Shown here: positions 55,840 through 64,000 of the stretch, piece after piece
Position numbering within the stretch: position 1 is the first letter of the stretch
Layout: every line of letters starts with the position of its first letter
DNA from: Vicinamibacteria bacterium
GTDB lineage: Bacteria > Acidobacteriota > Vicinamibacteria > Fen-336
DNA length: 64,000 nt
Assembly: GCA_035570235.1 (NCBI GenBank)
Contig: DATMML010000085.1
Coordinates: 62,001-126,000 of the forward strand
Reading direction: 5' to 3'
Notes under the pieces: generated by a model
What the model was told of the DNA's origin: nothing
Databases searched by the model: none
What the model saw: only the letters and a program-made list of their open reading frames with translations
Translations under genes and position numbers: made by a program

Positions 55840-56856
55840 ATGTCCCCTCGCCAGGCCTCTGACCCGTCGGCGACAGCGCTCTTCCACCTCATCACTTCCC
55901 AGCGCATCACGACCGTCATCCACGTGGCAGTTCGGCTGGGAGTCCCCCAGTGCCTCGCAGGGGGAGCTCGAGCCCTGCCCGAGCTCTCCAGGGAGACCGG
56001 GGCCGATGAACGCTCGCTCGGGCGCCTTCTGCGTGCCCTGGTCACCCTCGGGCTCTGTGAACGCGTCGACGACGAGCGCTTTTCCCTCACCTCCATGGGG
56101 AGCCATCTGACCGACGGTGCGAGGCCATCCTTCGCGCACTGGGCCATTCTCGAGGCACAAATCGAGGCTCGGCTCTGGGAGCGCCTCTTGGACAGGGTTC
56201 GGACGGGTAGGAGCCCCGACGGTGCCGCCCAGTTCTTCGCGGAGATGGCACCGGGGCCCGCAAAGGCTCTCTACGAGGGCATGGTGGCGCTCACGGAACT
56301 CGTGGTCCCCGATTTGCTCGCCGCTTGGGATTTTTCAGGCATCACGAGGTTGATCGACGTGGGCGGGGGCCAGGGCCATCTCCTGAGCGCGATCCTCAGG
56401 GCCTACCCATCGATGCTCGGGACGGTCTTCGATCTGCCGCGCTGCGCGGAGGCCGCGACGAGGCACCTGGCCGAGGCGGGAGTGGGCGATCGCGGCGACT
56501 TCGTCGCGGGAAGCTTCTTCGCGCGCGTCCCGGAGGGCGCCGACGCCCTCATCCTGAAGAGTGTCCTACACGACTGGGATGACGCCGAGAGCCTGAGGAT
56601 TCTCGACTCCTGCCGCAACGCCCTGCCCCCGAGCGGGAAGCTCTTGCTCGTCGAGGGGATCCTTCCCGAGGACCCCGGGGCCAACCCAGATCGCTGCTCG
56701 ATCGCCTTGAGCGACCTCAACCTGCTGGCCCTGGGCGGGGGCGCGTGCGAGCGAACCGAGGAAGAGTTCCGCGAACTCTTGCGCGTGGGCGGGTTCGGGA
56801 TGACTCACGTCCGATCTGCTGGACGCTACAACGTCATCGAGGCGAGGGTCGCCTGA
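55840..56856 (+). CDS. SAM-dependent O-methyltransferase (COMT / hydroxyneurosporene type)
   Basis: A 338-residue methyltransferase of the plant-COMT/hydroxyneurosporene family. An N-terminal dimerisation winged helix spans about 20-100 (ATALFHLITSQRITTVIHVA, ELSRETGADERSLGRLLRAL). The SAM motif is LIDVGGGQGHLLSAILRAYP near residue 170. GDFVAGSFFARVPEGADALILKSVLHDWDD supplies the catalytic His in the LHDWDD segment near 245. The ATG at 55840 is only four bases after the permease remnant; a longer frame back to 55507 is a shadow of it. The substrate is probably a phenol or polyketide hydroxyl. Confidence 0.92.
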   Translation: MSPRQASDPSATALFHLITSQRITTVIHVAVRLGVPQCLAGGARALPELSRETGADERSLGRLLRALVTLGLCERVDDERFSLTSMGSHLTDGARPSFAHWAILEAQIEARLWERLLDRVRTGRSPDGAAQFFAEMAPGPAKALYEGMVALTELVVPDLLAAWDFSGITRLIDVGGGQGHLLSAILRAYPSMLGTVFDLPRCAEAATRHLAEAGVGDRGDFVAGSFFARVPEGADALILKSVLHDWDDAESLRILDSCRNALPPSGKLLLVEGILPEDPGANPDRCSIALSDLNLLALGGGACERTEEEFRELLRVGGFGMTHVRSAGRYNVIEARVA

Positions 56857-56869
56857 GCGAGCCCCTGCG

Positions 56870-57751
56870 ATGAGAGATCACTTGCGCTCGCGGCGGGATC
56901 GGCGCCCTTCACAGGGCGCGTCCTTGGGAGGAGAGACGGAGAGGTGCAAAGAGTGCGGCGCACCTCGCTCCGCGGGCCCGGCGCCCCGGTCCAGCGCTGC
57001 CGAGGCAGGCCTCGAGGGTGCGTTCGAGGCCCTGGGCGCGGTGTTCGACCTCGGAACGATTCGCCACCTGAAGGATCGAGGAATAGCCCAGGGCTGGCGA
57101 TGCCTCGAGCTCGGCGGCGGCGGCTCGATTGCCACTTGGCTCTCGGCCCGGGTGGGCCCCACCGGGGGCGTCCTCGTTGCGAACGGCGACCCCGGGCGGT
57201 TCGAAGCGCTGCGCCTCCCCAATCTGGAGGTGAGGCGCCACGACCTCGCGAGGGATCCCCTCCCCGAGGCGACTTTCGACCTCGTGCACGCCCGTCTCGT
57301 CCTGCTGCGGGTCCCCGAGCGCGAGGCCGTGCTTGCCCGCCTCGTCGCGGCTCTCAAGCCCGGAGGGTGGCTCGTCGACGAGGAGTTCGAGACGAGCCTC
57401 GCGCCCGACCCGTCCCTCGCCCCCGGCGAAGCACTGCCGAAGACCTACCTGGCCATGGCGCGTGTGATGGACGGCCAGGGCGTAGATCGCAGCTTCGGAA
57501 GGCGCCTTTTCGGGCTCCTCCGTGCCCACGGGCTCGAGACCGTCGGAGCCGAAGGGCAGGCCTCGATGTGGTCGTGCCATTCGCCCGGCGCGCCTGTTCT
57601 CCGCGCCATCTTCGAGCACCTTCGGGGGGAGATCGTGAGCGGCGGTCATGTGACCAAGGAGGAGTTCGATCGCGACGTCGCTCACTTCAGCGACCACGGG
57701 TTCTTCATGCCGTCGCCCCTCCTGTGGACGGCGTGGGGGCGTCGCGCGTAG
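56870..57751 (+). CDS. Class I SAM-dependent methyltransferase
   Basis: A 293-residue protein. The basic, low-complexity leader (about 1-55) is not part of the fold. The SAM motif GWRCLELGGGGSIATWLSAR is near 77-96. The motif-II-like DPLPEATFDLVHARLVLLRV near 128 is followed by LVAALKPGGWLVDEEFE and the GFFMPSPLLWTAWGRR end. The GGGGS variant of the usual GxGxG loop is slightly unusual. It is 13 bases downstream of the O-methyltransferase gene, so both probably act on one secondary-metabolite-like substrate. The real start may be an internal codon. Confidence 0.82.
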   Translation: MRDHLRSRRDRRPSQGASLGGETERCKECGAPRSAGPAPRSSAAEAGLEGAFEALGAVFDLGTIRHLKDRGIAQGWRCLELGGGGSIATWLSARVGPTGGVLVANGDPGRFEALRLPNLEVRRHDLARDPLPEATFDLVHARLVLLRVPEREAVLARLVAALKPGGWLVDEEFETSLAPDPSLAPGEALPKTYLAMARVMDGQGVDRSFGRRLFGLLRAHGLETVGAEGQASMWSCHSPGAPVLRAIFEHLRGEIVSGGHVTKEEFDRDVAHFSDHGFFMPSPLLWTAWGRRA

Positions 57752-57880
57752 CAGGGACTGCGTCTGACTGCCGGGACGGGCATGAGCCCCTCCCAGGTCG
57801 TACTCGAAGAGGAAAGCGGCGGCGGCGTCTGCTAGAGGACGACGCCTTATTTTTGAGGATCAGCGAAAGGGAGGTGGTTC

Positions 57881-58702
57881 ATGCGGGTTTTCAGAGAAGA
57901 GAGCCGATTGCCCATGGTGTCGATGGTTGTCGCCCTTGTATGGCTTCTCCCGCCAAGCGGTGCCCGAGCGGACGAGACCGAGTTCTGCCACCAGTTCGTC
58001 ACCTCCCTACCTTTCAAGATCACGACGCCGGGACACTACTGCTTCCACCGAAACCTCAGTACCGCATTGAACTCCCCTCCCTTCGCCGCGATCACGATCG
58101 ATGCCGACTTCGTCTGGCTCGACCTGAACAACTTCACGCTGGATGGCTCTCCAGCGGGGACGGGGAGCAATACGACTGGGATTCTCGCGGTGGGCAACCA
58201 CAAGAACATCACTGTCCGCAACGGAATCGTCAAGGGTTTTTTCGATGGAATCAATCTCGACGGGGCAGGAAGCAACTACACGGTGGAAAACATCTGGGCG
58301 GATAGTAACTATGTCAACGGAATCGCCGTTCGAGGAACGGGTGGAAACCACGTGGTGCGCAACAACGTGGTGACGAACACGGGTGGCTCGACCGACCCGG
58401 GTGAGATCACGGGTCCTAACGCTGCCCTGGGCATCGAGGTATCGGGCCCGCTGAGCAGCACGAGCAACAACCTAGTCACCCATACTTTCAACCACTCCCC
58501 ACAGGGAGAGGCAGTCGGAATCTCACTCGATGACGAAGGAGACGGTCAGATAGGTGTCAACAACCACGTCATAGACTCCGGGAACACCGGCATCGCCTGT
58601 GGGCCCAAGGTAGTCCTTCGTGACAACGTCGTTCTCAGCGCACCACAGCCCTACTCCCTCGCGCCGGGTTGCACCAAGATCGGCACAACCAACTTTCCCT
58701 GA
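57881..58702 (+). CDS. Exported right-handed beta-helix protein
   Basis: A 273-residue protein with an N-terminal signal peptide (the inner start MVSMVVALVWLLPPSGARA is likelier than the ATG at 57881). Coils of a pectate-lyase-like or NosD-like helix are evident as INLDGAGSNYTVENIWADSN, NGIAVRGTGGNHVVRNNVVT and NHVIDSGNTGIACG, with Asn ladders. It lacks recognisable catalytic residues. It may bind or cleave a polysaccharide at the cell surface. It is separated by 129 bases from the upstream methyltransferase and has its own GGAGG before the first ATG. Confidence 0.85.
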   Translation: MRVFREESRLPMVSMVVALVWLLPPSGARADETEFCHQFVTSLPFKITTPGHYCFHRNLSTALNSPPFAAITIDADFVWLDLNNFTLDGSPAGTGSNTTGILAVGNHKNITVRNGIVKGFFDGINLDGAGSNYTVENIWADSNYVNGIAVRGTGGNHVVRNNVVTNTGGSTDPGEITGPNAALGIEVSGPLSSTSNNLVTHTFNHSPQGEAVGISLDDEGDGQIGVNNHVIDSGNTGIACGPKVVLRDNVVLSAPQPYSLAPGCTKIGTTNFP

Positions 58703-59023
58703 GGCCGCGATTCCGTCGCGTGTGTGCCCCGCGCCGGGGGGGGCGTCCCGCGGAGGAAACTGCCGTCTCCGCAGTCACGCGGGCTTCGGGTTGCCAGGGC
58801 GAATATGTGATGCCAGCCCTTAGGCACCCGACCTTTTTTCGTACATTCCGTTAAGCCGGTTCCCCGGGCCCAGATGCCGGAGGGCTAGATCGGCGTGGTG
58901 ACCGCAGACGCCGCAAGCCAATCCCGATAGGAGCGACGCAACCCCGTTTGCGAGGGGATTCCGGAATGTCACGGACCTCCGTCCTTTCGTCAAGTGCCGC
59001 AATCGCCTATGATCCTCGATTGA
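58703..59023. other. Intergenic region upstream of the glycosyltransferase pair
   Basis: About 320 bases. A TATGAT hexamer at 59008-59013 sits close before the ATG at 59024 but its -35 partner (TTTCGT, 58985-58990) is poor. Nothing else is supported. Confidence 0.4.
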
Positions 59024-60004
59024 ATGAGCGGGGCGCTCGACGATACCCTTTGCAGGCCCAGTCGACCCTCCAATCTCCTTGCCCCCTCCGCGGCCTTGGA
59101 AGCCGCCTTGCCCTTGGTCTCCGTTATCGTGCCTGTCTTCGAACAGACCGAGCCGCTCAAGCGTTGCCTTGCCGCCCTCGCGATCCAGGACTATCCCGGC
59201 GACTACGAGATCCTGGTCGTCGACAACGGGGAAGTGGAGTCCCTCGCTCCGGTTGTAGCCGGGGTGGCCCGAGCGCGGCTCGTGCACGAACCACAGCCCG
59301 GGTCCTACTCGGCGCGGAACCGGGGCGTGCTCGAGGCCCGGGCTGAAATCCTGGCGTTCACCGACGCCGACTGTGTTCCCGCCCGGGACTGGCTCGCGGC
59401 CGGGGTGCGAGCGCTTCTCGCGGAGCCAGAGTGTGGGCTCGTCGCCGGGCGAATCGATCTCGCGATCGCGGACGCATGGCAGCCGACAGCGGCCGAGCTC
59501 TACGAAAGCGTGGCTGCTTTTCGCCAGCGTGAGTACGTGGAGCGCTGGCATTTCGGGGCTACGGCCAACCTCTTTACGCGGCGAGCGGTTTTCAACCGAG
59601 TGGGGCTGTTCGACGAGAGGCTGCGTTCGCTCGGGGACCGGGAGTGGGGGTACCGGGTAAGCCAAGCCGGCTTCTTCCTCCGCTATGCGGAAGGAGCGCG
59701 TACCTGCCACTCCGCGCGCCGCTCGGTCGCAGAGCTGCTCCGGCGCACTCAGCGACTGGCGGGTGGCTACTTCGAGCTGGCGCGCACGGGGGGGCTGACA
59801 GCCAAGACCCTTGTCCTGGATGCGCCTATGGGTCTGGCCATGCGGGGTACCCTCGCGGGGCTCGCTAAGGACGCTGGCGCCCGGCGACGCCCGCGGGGTG
59901 CGGGCGAGCACACGCGAGTAGCGCTAGTAACGGTGGCCGTGGTCCTCATCCGCGCGCTCGAGTTGACCCGGCTCGCGCTGGGGGGCGAGCCCCGTCGTCG
60001 CTGA
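59024..60004 (+). CDS. Family-2 glycosyltransferase A
   Basis: A 326-residue GT-A-fold enzyme. VSVIVPVFEQTEPLKRCLAA near residue 32, EILVVDNGEVESLAP, YSARNRGVLEARAEILAFTD and the metal-binding DADCVP near residue 107 are canonical. The later block FNRVGLFDERLRSLGDREWG is the acceptor segment. A short hydrophobic C-terminal segment (VALVTVAVVLIRALELTRLA) may anchor it at the membrane. It is nine bases upstream of a second glycosyltransferase-like gene. The sugar donor is unknown. Confidence 0.9.
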   Translation: MSGALDDTLCRPSRPSNLLAPSAALEAALPLVSVIVPVFEQTEPLKRCLAALAIQDYPGDYEILVVDNGEVESLAPVVAGVARARLVHEPQPGSYSARNRGVLEARAEILAFTDADCVPARDWLAAGVRALLAEPECGLVAGRIDLAIADAWQPTAAELYESVAAFRQREYVERWHFGATANLFTRRAVFNRVGLFDERLRSLGDREWGYRVSQAGFFLRYAEGARTCHSARRSVAELLRRTQRLAGGYFELARTGGLTAKTLVLDAPMGLAMRGTLAGLAKDAGARRRPRGAGEHTRVALVTVAVVLIRALELTRLALGGEPRRR

Positions 60005-60013
60005 GGGAGAATC

Positions 60014-60955
60014 ATGGGACCCGACCTCACCGTCGTCTTGGAAACGACGACGGGCGACTTCACCGGCGCCTGCGACTCCCGGCGCAACCTGACGGAGTGG
60101 ATGGGCGAGGCCGCCTCCCTAGCCGCCCACAGGGCCGAGATAGTACTGGCCTCTCCCGCCCCCCTCCAAGGCCTTCCGGAACGGCCGAGCAGTTTGCCCC
60201 TCCGCCAGCTGATCGTGCCCGGCGCCGGGTATTACGCCCTAAAGAATGCGGCCGCCAACGAGGCGCAAGGCGCCCTGGTTTTCTTTAGCGATCTTGACTG
60301 CCGGCCCACGGTTGGTTGCTTGCGAGTCCTCATGGAGGCCTTCGCGGACCGCGAGGTGGGCGGCGTGGCCGGCCGGTCATACTACGATGGCCAGGGGCTC
60401 GTGACCCGCATCGGCTCGGCCCACTCCTGGGGGGACCTCCACCGGGGGCAGGCCGCCTTCGAGCGGGCGGCGGCGGTGGCCCATAACGTGGCCATTCGGC
60501 GCGAGCTGTACGCTCGTGACCCTTTTGGTCCGTTTGCCGGCCGGATCGGGGGCGATCGCTACTTGACAGAGGCCCTCCGCTCCTCGGGCCGGCGCTTCGT
60601 CCTCGAGGAACGACTCATCCTGTTCCATGAGGATCCGACCTGGCGACTGCGCGGGTTGGTTGAGCGACACCTGCGAGACACGTTCGTGCCGCTGCACTAC
60701 GGAACCAACCAACAGCGCTTTTCGGCACCGTTGACCCTGGCCTGCGCTCTCGGCCTGCGGCTCGGCCTCCGCCTGAAGCGCGTGGCCCTCGCCGGCAAAC
60801 GGCTTGGGATCGGGGTTCGCCACCTACCGGTCGTCATCGCGGTCGAGGGCATCTATTGGGCGCTGGACCTGCTCCTAACCCTCGCGGTGCTGGCGGTTCC
60901 CTCCTGGCGTCGCCGCTGGCTGGCCTTCCTGCTGCCCAACGCCGTCGTGGCTTGA
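60014..60955 (+). CDS. Family-2-like glycosyltransferase B
   Basis: A 313-residue enzyme. It shows LQGLPERPSSLPLRQLIVPG, the acceptor-type motif GALVFFSDLDCRPTVGC (DxD-like DLDC near 97), AHNVAIRRELYARDPFGP and GGDRYLTEALRSSGRRFVL. The C-terminus has a hydrophobic helix (IYWALDLLLTLAVLAVP), consistent with a membrane-associated enzyme. GGGAG precedes ATG 60014. It is coupled with the upstream enzyme and may extend the same glycan; no polysaccharide locus beyond these two is visible. Confidence 0.82.
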   Translation: MGPDLTVVLETTTGDFTGACDSRRNLTEWMGEAASLAAHRAEIVLASPAPLQGLPERPSSLPLRQLIVPGAGYYALKNAAANEAQGALVFFSDLDCRPTVGCLRVLMEAFADREVGGVAGRSYYDGQGLVTRIGSAHSWGDLHRGQAAFERAAAVAHNVAIRRELYARDPFGPFAGRIGGDRYLTEALRSSGRRFVLEERLILFHEDPTWRLRGLVERHLRDTFVPLHYGTNQQRFSAPLTLACALGLRLGLRLKRVALAGKRLGIGVRHLPVVIAVEGIYWALDLLLTLAVLAVPSWRRRWLAFLLPNAVVA

Positions 60956-60989
60956 CCCTGCCTCCAGAGTCGGCTGCGGCCCGGTCCGA

Positions 60990-62417
60990 TCAGCTCGTCC
61001 GCCGGTAAAGGAAGTAGCCGTCCTTGCTGTAGACCAGCAGGTACTGACGGTTTGTCAGCATCCAGTCATGGATCTCTTCCATCCGCCGTGGCCCCAGCAA
61101 TGGGTATCGGCTCTTAAGATCGTAGAGCACATAGTCTGGCTGCAGCTTCCCGCTCTCGAAGTCCTTGCCATCTCTGAAGAACAGGTACGTTTCGTGAGCC
61201 GGTGCCACGTAGGTGCCGAGCGTGAAGTGGGTGATGACGCTTCGCCCTCCGGGGATGCGGTTTGTGAGAATGTCCCAGCCCACGCGGTGGTGCTCGTGGT
61301 AGCCCTTTCCAAATCGCCCTTCGTCTGCGAGCACGCTCTGCAAGCTGGGGCTGCGCTCTAGGCCGTCGGGCAGGGCCACGTTTCGAACCACGCCGGTCAG
61401 GAGGAGGAGGCCGGCCGCGAGGGGCAGGGACCAGCGGTCGACAAAGGTCATGGCCACGGGACGGCCGGCCACCAGCTTCAAAAGGACGGACCGCAGGTTC
61501 AGGAGTGCCTTCGGCAGCACGGGAGCGAAGAGGATGAGGGAAGGGATCGAGTAGTAGAAGGCCAAGGAGTTGCGGGCCGGGCTCGTTGAGTTGAGCCAGA
61601 GGTAGAAGACGGGGAGAGCGGAGAGCGATCTTAGGGGAGCGAATAGGGGCAAGAAGAGGAGTGAGGAGAGGAAGGCGAGACCAGGGCCGCTGACGAGCTT
61701 GACCCCGGTGCTCAAGGGATGAGTTACAAGATAGCGGAGCACCTCCCACTTCGTAGCCCCTTGGGTGTAAAGGAGGGCGAAGGCGTCCTCGCGCTGCGGA
61801 TAGAGATGCGGGAAGAGCCAGCCAGTGGCAAACACGGCGTAGCCGGCGGTAATTCCCAAGAGGAGGGCCAGCCGCTTACGGCTCATTCTCCGCGCCCGGC
61901 TCAGGATCAAAATGGACGCGTAGAGCCAAACATCTTCCTTGATGGTTAGCGCGAGGACAAGGCACGCCACCGCCTCCGGCAGCCTCTCCCTCGACATGAA
62001 GAGGTAGAAGAAGAGGAGGGCGGGAACCATAAAGATGTCGTAGTGGGTATAGAGATTCGCGGCCACCGCGTAGGGGTTGGCGAGGAAGGCGAAAAAGAGG
62101 AGCGCGGCCGTGGAATCGGAGGCGGTGCAGTCGCGGGTGATCAGGAACAGGGCATAGGCGCCCAGGACGAGGGCCGTCACGTGGAGGGCCAGGAAGAAGA
62201 GCAAGCTGTTGAATGGCTGCACCAGCGCGGCCAGCAGGTAGAGAAAGGGAGCGAAATGGACCTTTGCCTGCAGCCCATTCGTGAAGACGTTTTGGAGCTT
62301 GACGTATATGGAGCCGTGGTCGTGCCACTCGAGTTGGAGGGTGGCGTAGGCGAGGTACAGAGGCACCCCGGCTATGGCAAAGCCAGCCAGGAGCATCAAT
62401 GGGATCTTCCCTCTCAT
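60990..62417 (-). CDS. Polytopic membrane protein, DUF2079-like
   Basis: About 475 residues from ATG 62417 (an ATG four codons earlier is equally possible). Roughly ten hydrophobic helices are seen in the first 340 residues, for example LMLLAGFAIAGVPLYLAYAT, LFFLALHVTALVLGAYALFL and FLSSLLFLPLFAPL. A 130-residue soluble C-terminus follows (SVLADEGRFGKGYHEHHRVG, LYFLFRD-like LFFRDGKDFE). The loop YTHYDIFMVPALLFFYLFMS and ALTIKEDVWLYAS (KED) fit the DUF2079/GT39-like group of putative polyprenol-dependent enzymes. Its function is unknown; proximity to glycosyltransferases supports an envelope-glycan role. Confidence 0.8.
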   Translation of the reverse strand: MRGKIPLMLLAGFAIAGVPLYLAYATLQLEWHDHGSIYVKLQNVFTNGLQAKVHFAPFLYLLAALVQPFNSLLFFLALHVTALVLGAYALFLITRDCTASDSTAALLFFAFLANPYAVAANLYTHYDIFMVPALLFFYLFMSRERLPEAVACLVLALTIKEDVWLYASILILSRARRMSRKRLALLLGITAGYAVFATGWLFPHLYPQREDAFALLYTQGATKWEVLRYLVTHPLSTGVKLVSGPGLAFLSSLLFLPLFAPLRSLSALPVFYLWLNSTSPARNSLAFYYSIPSLILFAPVLPKALLNLRSVLLKLVAGRPVAMTFVDRWSLPLAAGLLLLTGVVRNVALPDGLERSPSLQSVLADEGRFGKGYHEHHRVGWDILTNRIPGGRSVITHFTLGTYVAPAHETYLFFRDGKDFESGKLQPDYVLYDLKSRYPLLGPRRMEEIHDWMLTNRQYLLVYSKDGYFLYRRTS

Positions 62418-62429
62418 GGGGCTGCCCAT

Positions 62430-62728
62430 CGTACACGCCAGACCGCCCGTCTACCCTGAAGGACAAAAAAGACGGGACCGCAGAGCTACAAGCGAACGGA
62501 GCCGGCCCAATACCGGACATGCAGGGCCCTGGATGTGGATTCGGCGAAGATTGCAATAGCGGGGGGGGGGAGCCAGAAGGTGATACGCGATTCCGGGCAA
62601 GATCCCGACCTCTCGAAGCGCGGTATGTCGAGCAGGATCACAGGAGGGGCAACGTCGTCGTTACCGTCAGCCACGAGCGCGAGAGCGTTGGTGAAAGAAC
62701 TGTCCGTGTCTGAACGCGAGCATGAGAC
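62430..62728. other. Intergenic region between divergent genes
   Basis: About 300 bases. A run of ten G begins near 62561. Short frames (for example 62535-62735) carry no known motif. No clear promoter is visible. Confidence 0.4.
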
Positions 62729-63346
62729 GTGGTGAGACCTGATCCCGCTTGTGCAAGTGCGGTCGCTGCGCTCGAGGAGGACCCGTTCTACCGCTCGATC
62801 TGTGCCGGGTATGTGCAGGACGCCCGTCGCCGCCGCGCGGTCTTGGCGCAGTACTTCGCCTACTCGATCCAAGAGGGCAAAGACCTCGGGCGCTGTGTTC
62901 ATCTCGCCGACCAAGGGCGTGGCGTTGCCGTATGGCTGCTGCCGCAGACTCCAGACGTTCGATCGCGTGCGGCGGAGAGGAAGCGCGAGTTCTTGGAGAC
63001 GACCCTCGGCGCGCAGGGCTGCGCCAACTACTATCGCATCGTCGCCTTCATGAGCGCCAAGGCCGCGAGGGTCGTGGGAGATGATGCGTGGTATCTCTCG
63101 ATCGTCGCTGTCGATCCTGCCGCTCAAGGGCAGGGGCTCGGCCGGAACCTGTTGGAACCGACCATTGCCGAGGCCGATCGCGTCTCTGTCACCTGCTACC
63201 TAGAGACGTTCAGTCCCCGAAACCCCTCCTTCTACGAGCGCCTGGGCTTTGCGACGGCGGCGCGATTTGGGGAACCGACCACGGGCGCGGACTACGCGGT
63301 GATGGTCCGCCAACCCCGCGCGCCAGGGGGACCCCGCGGGCGTTAG
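62729..63346 (+). CDS. GNAT-family N-acetyltransferase
   Basis: A 205-residue acetyltransferase fold. The acetyl-CoA pyrophosphate loop is AWYLSIVAVDPAAQGQGLGR near residues 121-140 (Q/RxxGxG/A), followed by NLLEPTIAEADRVSVTCYLE and NPSFYERLGF, the GNAT C-terminal motif. It is of the longer type with an N-terminal helical part (DPFYRSICAGYVQDARRRRA), as in yeast-like N-acetyltransferases of unknown acceptor. GTG codons at 62729 and 62732 are both possible starts; no ribosome site distinguishes them. Acceptor unknown. Confidence 0.85.
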   Translation: MVRPDPACASAVAALEEDPFYRSICAGYVQDARRRRAVLAQYFAYSIQEGKDLGRCVHLADQGRGVAVWLLPQTPDVRSRAAERKREFLETTLGAQGCANYYRIVAFMSAKAARVVGDDAWYLSIVAVDPAAQGQGLGRNLLEPTIAEADRVSVTCYLETFSPRNPSFYERLGFATAARFGEPTTGADYAVMVRQPRAPGGPRGR

Positions 63347-63437
63347 GCGGACGGGCGCCGGGCCGGCCGGAAGCGGACGTCAACCTGATGTCTCTGGACC
63401 CTGCGTCGGCCGGAGCCCTCCCTCGCCATCGTGCGGA

Positions 63438-64000
63438 TCACTTCCCCCTCATGGCCACCACCTGCATGACCCACGGGCCGCCACCCCCCAAAGGCGCTGT
63501 GGCAGAGTAGCTGCCGATCGTGGAAACGACTCGATCTTCGGCGAGGTCCCCGTCGGGCGTCGTGACTACGCGGCTCTTCCATCCGGTACCAGCGCCCGCC
63601 GTCCAAGTCGCCACGGTGTTGGCAGCGAAAAGCAAATCCGGCGCATGGGTGGTGACGACGGCGGGTGTGCTGCTCGTCGTAGCCGTGCCCGTGGCCGCGG
63701 CGGTGACGTCCACCGGGCTGACGGTGTCCAGCCCGCTGTACTCGAGGACGCGGATGTCAGGGTAGTTGGCGGCGAGGGTAAAGGCCACAGTGACGGCGTT
63801 GGCGCCGGCCGCCGCCCCGGCGATGTTTCGCGCGTAGTAGATCGATTGCGTGAGGGTGCCGGCGAAGGCCGTGGGGCCCACCGCCAACTGATATGGATTT
63901 CCCTTGGTGTCCGTCACCGAGGCCACCTGCGCTTTCGTGTCGTTCCAGCCCACGACCACCAAGTTCAGGTTCCCGGCGGATTGCGCCGCGCTGAAGGCCA
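63438..64000 (-). CDS. Secreted beta-sandwich surface protein, C-terminal part (5' end beyond window)
   Basis: About 187 residues from a minus-strand frame that runs past the window edge; the visible portion begins AFSAAQSAGNLNLVVVGWND, a segment that recurs in many large exported bacterial proteins with VSSVTDSAGNTY-type modules. Here SVTDTKGNPYQLAVGP and YYARNIAGAAAGANAVTVAF, then IRVLEYSGLDTVSPVDVTAA follow. It ends at TGA 63438. The N-terminus with any signal peptide is missing. Function is unknown; probably a cell-surface adhesion or matrix domain. Confidence 0.75.
   Translation of the reverse strand, partial: AFSAAQSAGNLNLVVVGWNDTKAQVASVTDTKGNPYQLAVGPTAFAGTLTQSIYYARNIAGAAAGANAVTVAFTLAANYPDIRVLEYSGLDTVSPVDVTAAATGTATTSSTPAVVTTHAPDLLFAANTVATWTAGAGTGWKSRVVTTPDGDLAEDRVVSTIGSYSATAPLGGGGPWVMQVVAMRGK

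Noticed and set aside
62535-62735. 66-codon frame upstream of the GNAT gene
   Set aside because: No conserved motif or ribosome site, and it spans a poly-G run.

Overview
The window looks like a chromosomal segment of a high-GC Gram-negative bacterium, most likely an Acidobacteriota member. The evidence is two very large TonB-dependent receptors of the Oar type (N-terminal carboxypeptidase-regulatory-like domain), a winged-helix/TPR regulator of the CadC/TolB-N kind, PD40 beta-propellers and an M13 peptidase. No rRNA or CRISPR array is visible. There is one complete tRNA (initiator tRNA-fMet, 16660-16736). Taxonomy is inferred from gene families only.

Layout. (1) 1-16.4 kb is ordinary core or semi-core DNA: the start of a TolC-like channel gene, an Oar-type receptor, hpt, and a tightly overlapping minus-strand nucleoside-salvage operon (zinc-ribbon protein, pdp, nupC, punA, cdd, murQ). 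A plus-strand run follows (WYL regulator, queF, proline dehydrogenase, two zinc alcohol dehydrogenases), then a lysine-rich histone-like protein. (2) 16.66-41.56 kb has the structure of a tRNA-linked genomic island. It starts at tRNA-fMet and carries two further partial copies of the tRNA 3' end, at 39259-39302 and 41536-41556. The main cargo (17-38.7 kb) is an acyl-CoA catabolic cluster: alcohol and aldehyde dehydrogenases, MFS permease, SDR, acyl-CoA ligase, an ACAD11-like acyl-CoA dehydrogenase, a FadJ-type bifunctional enzyme, MaoC hydratase, an ACAD10/11-type APH kinase, quinone oxidoreductase, thiolase, an Oar-type receptor, a TetR regulator, a hydrolase and two more acyl-CoA dehydrogenases. 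Three ACCG-NN-CGGT palindromes sit at the control points and suggest one TetR regulon. The kinase plus ACAD11-like enzyme point to 4-hydroxy-acid (or lactone) catabolism. The small segment 39.3-41.56 kb, between two tRNA-end copies, carries a VOC protein, an ECF41-type sigma factor and a DoxX-like protein. ECF41-like promoters lie in front of the last two.

(3) 41.6-44.3 kb is gene-poor, looks visibly less GC-rich, and holds a DinB-like and a BNR-repeat protein. (4) 44.3-64 kb is accessory chromosomal DNA. It holds a UBP-type zinc finger gene followed by a cNMP-binding/thioredoxin-reductase-like fusion, then a MocR/PdxR regulator divergent from two PD40 proteins and an M13 peptidase. After these come a TPR regulator, an MFS remnant, two methyltransferases, a beta-helix protein, two family-2 glycosyltransferases, a polytopic membrane protein, a GNAT acetyltransferase and the end of a secreted protein gene.

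Most likely physiology: a heterotroph with nucleoside salvage and a horizontally acquired, TetR-controlled pathway in which an outer-membrane receptor and MFS permease import a hydrophobic alcohol, acid or lactone. The substrate would be oxidised to an acid, CoA-activated and beta-oxidised, with a phosphorylation/elimination step for 4-hydroxyacyl-CoA.
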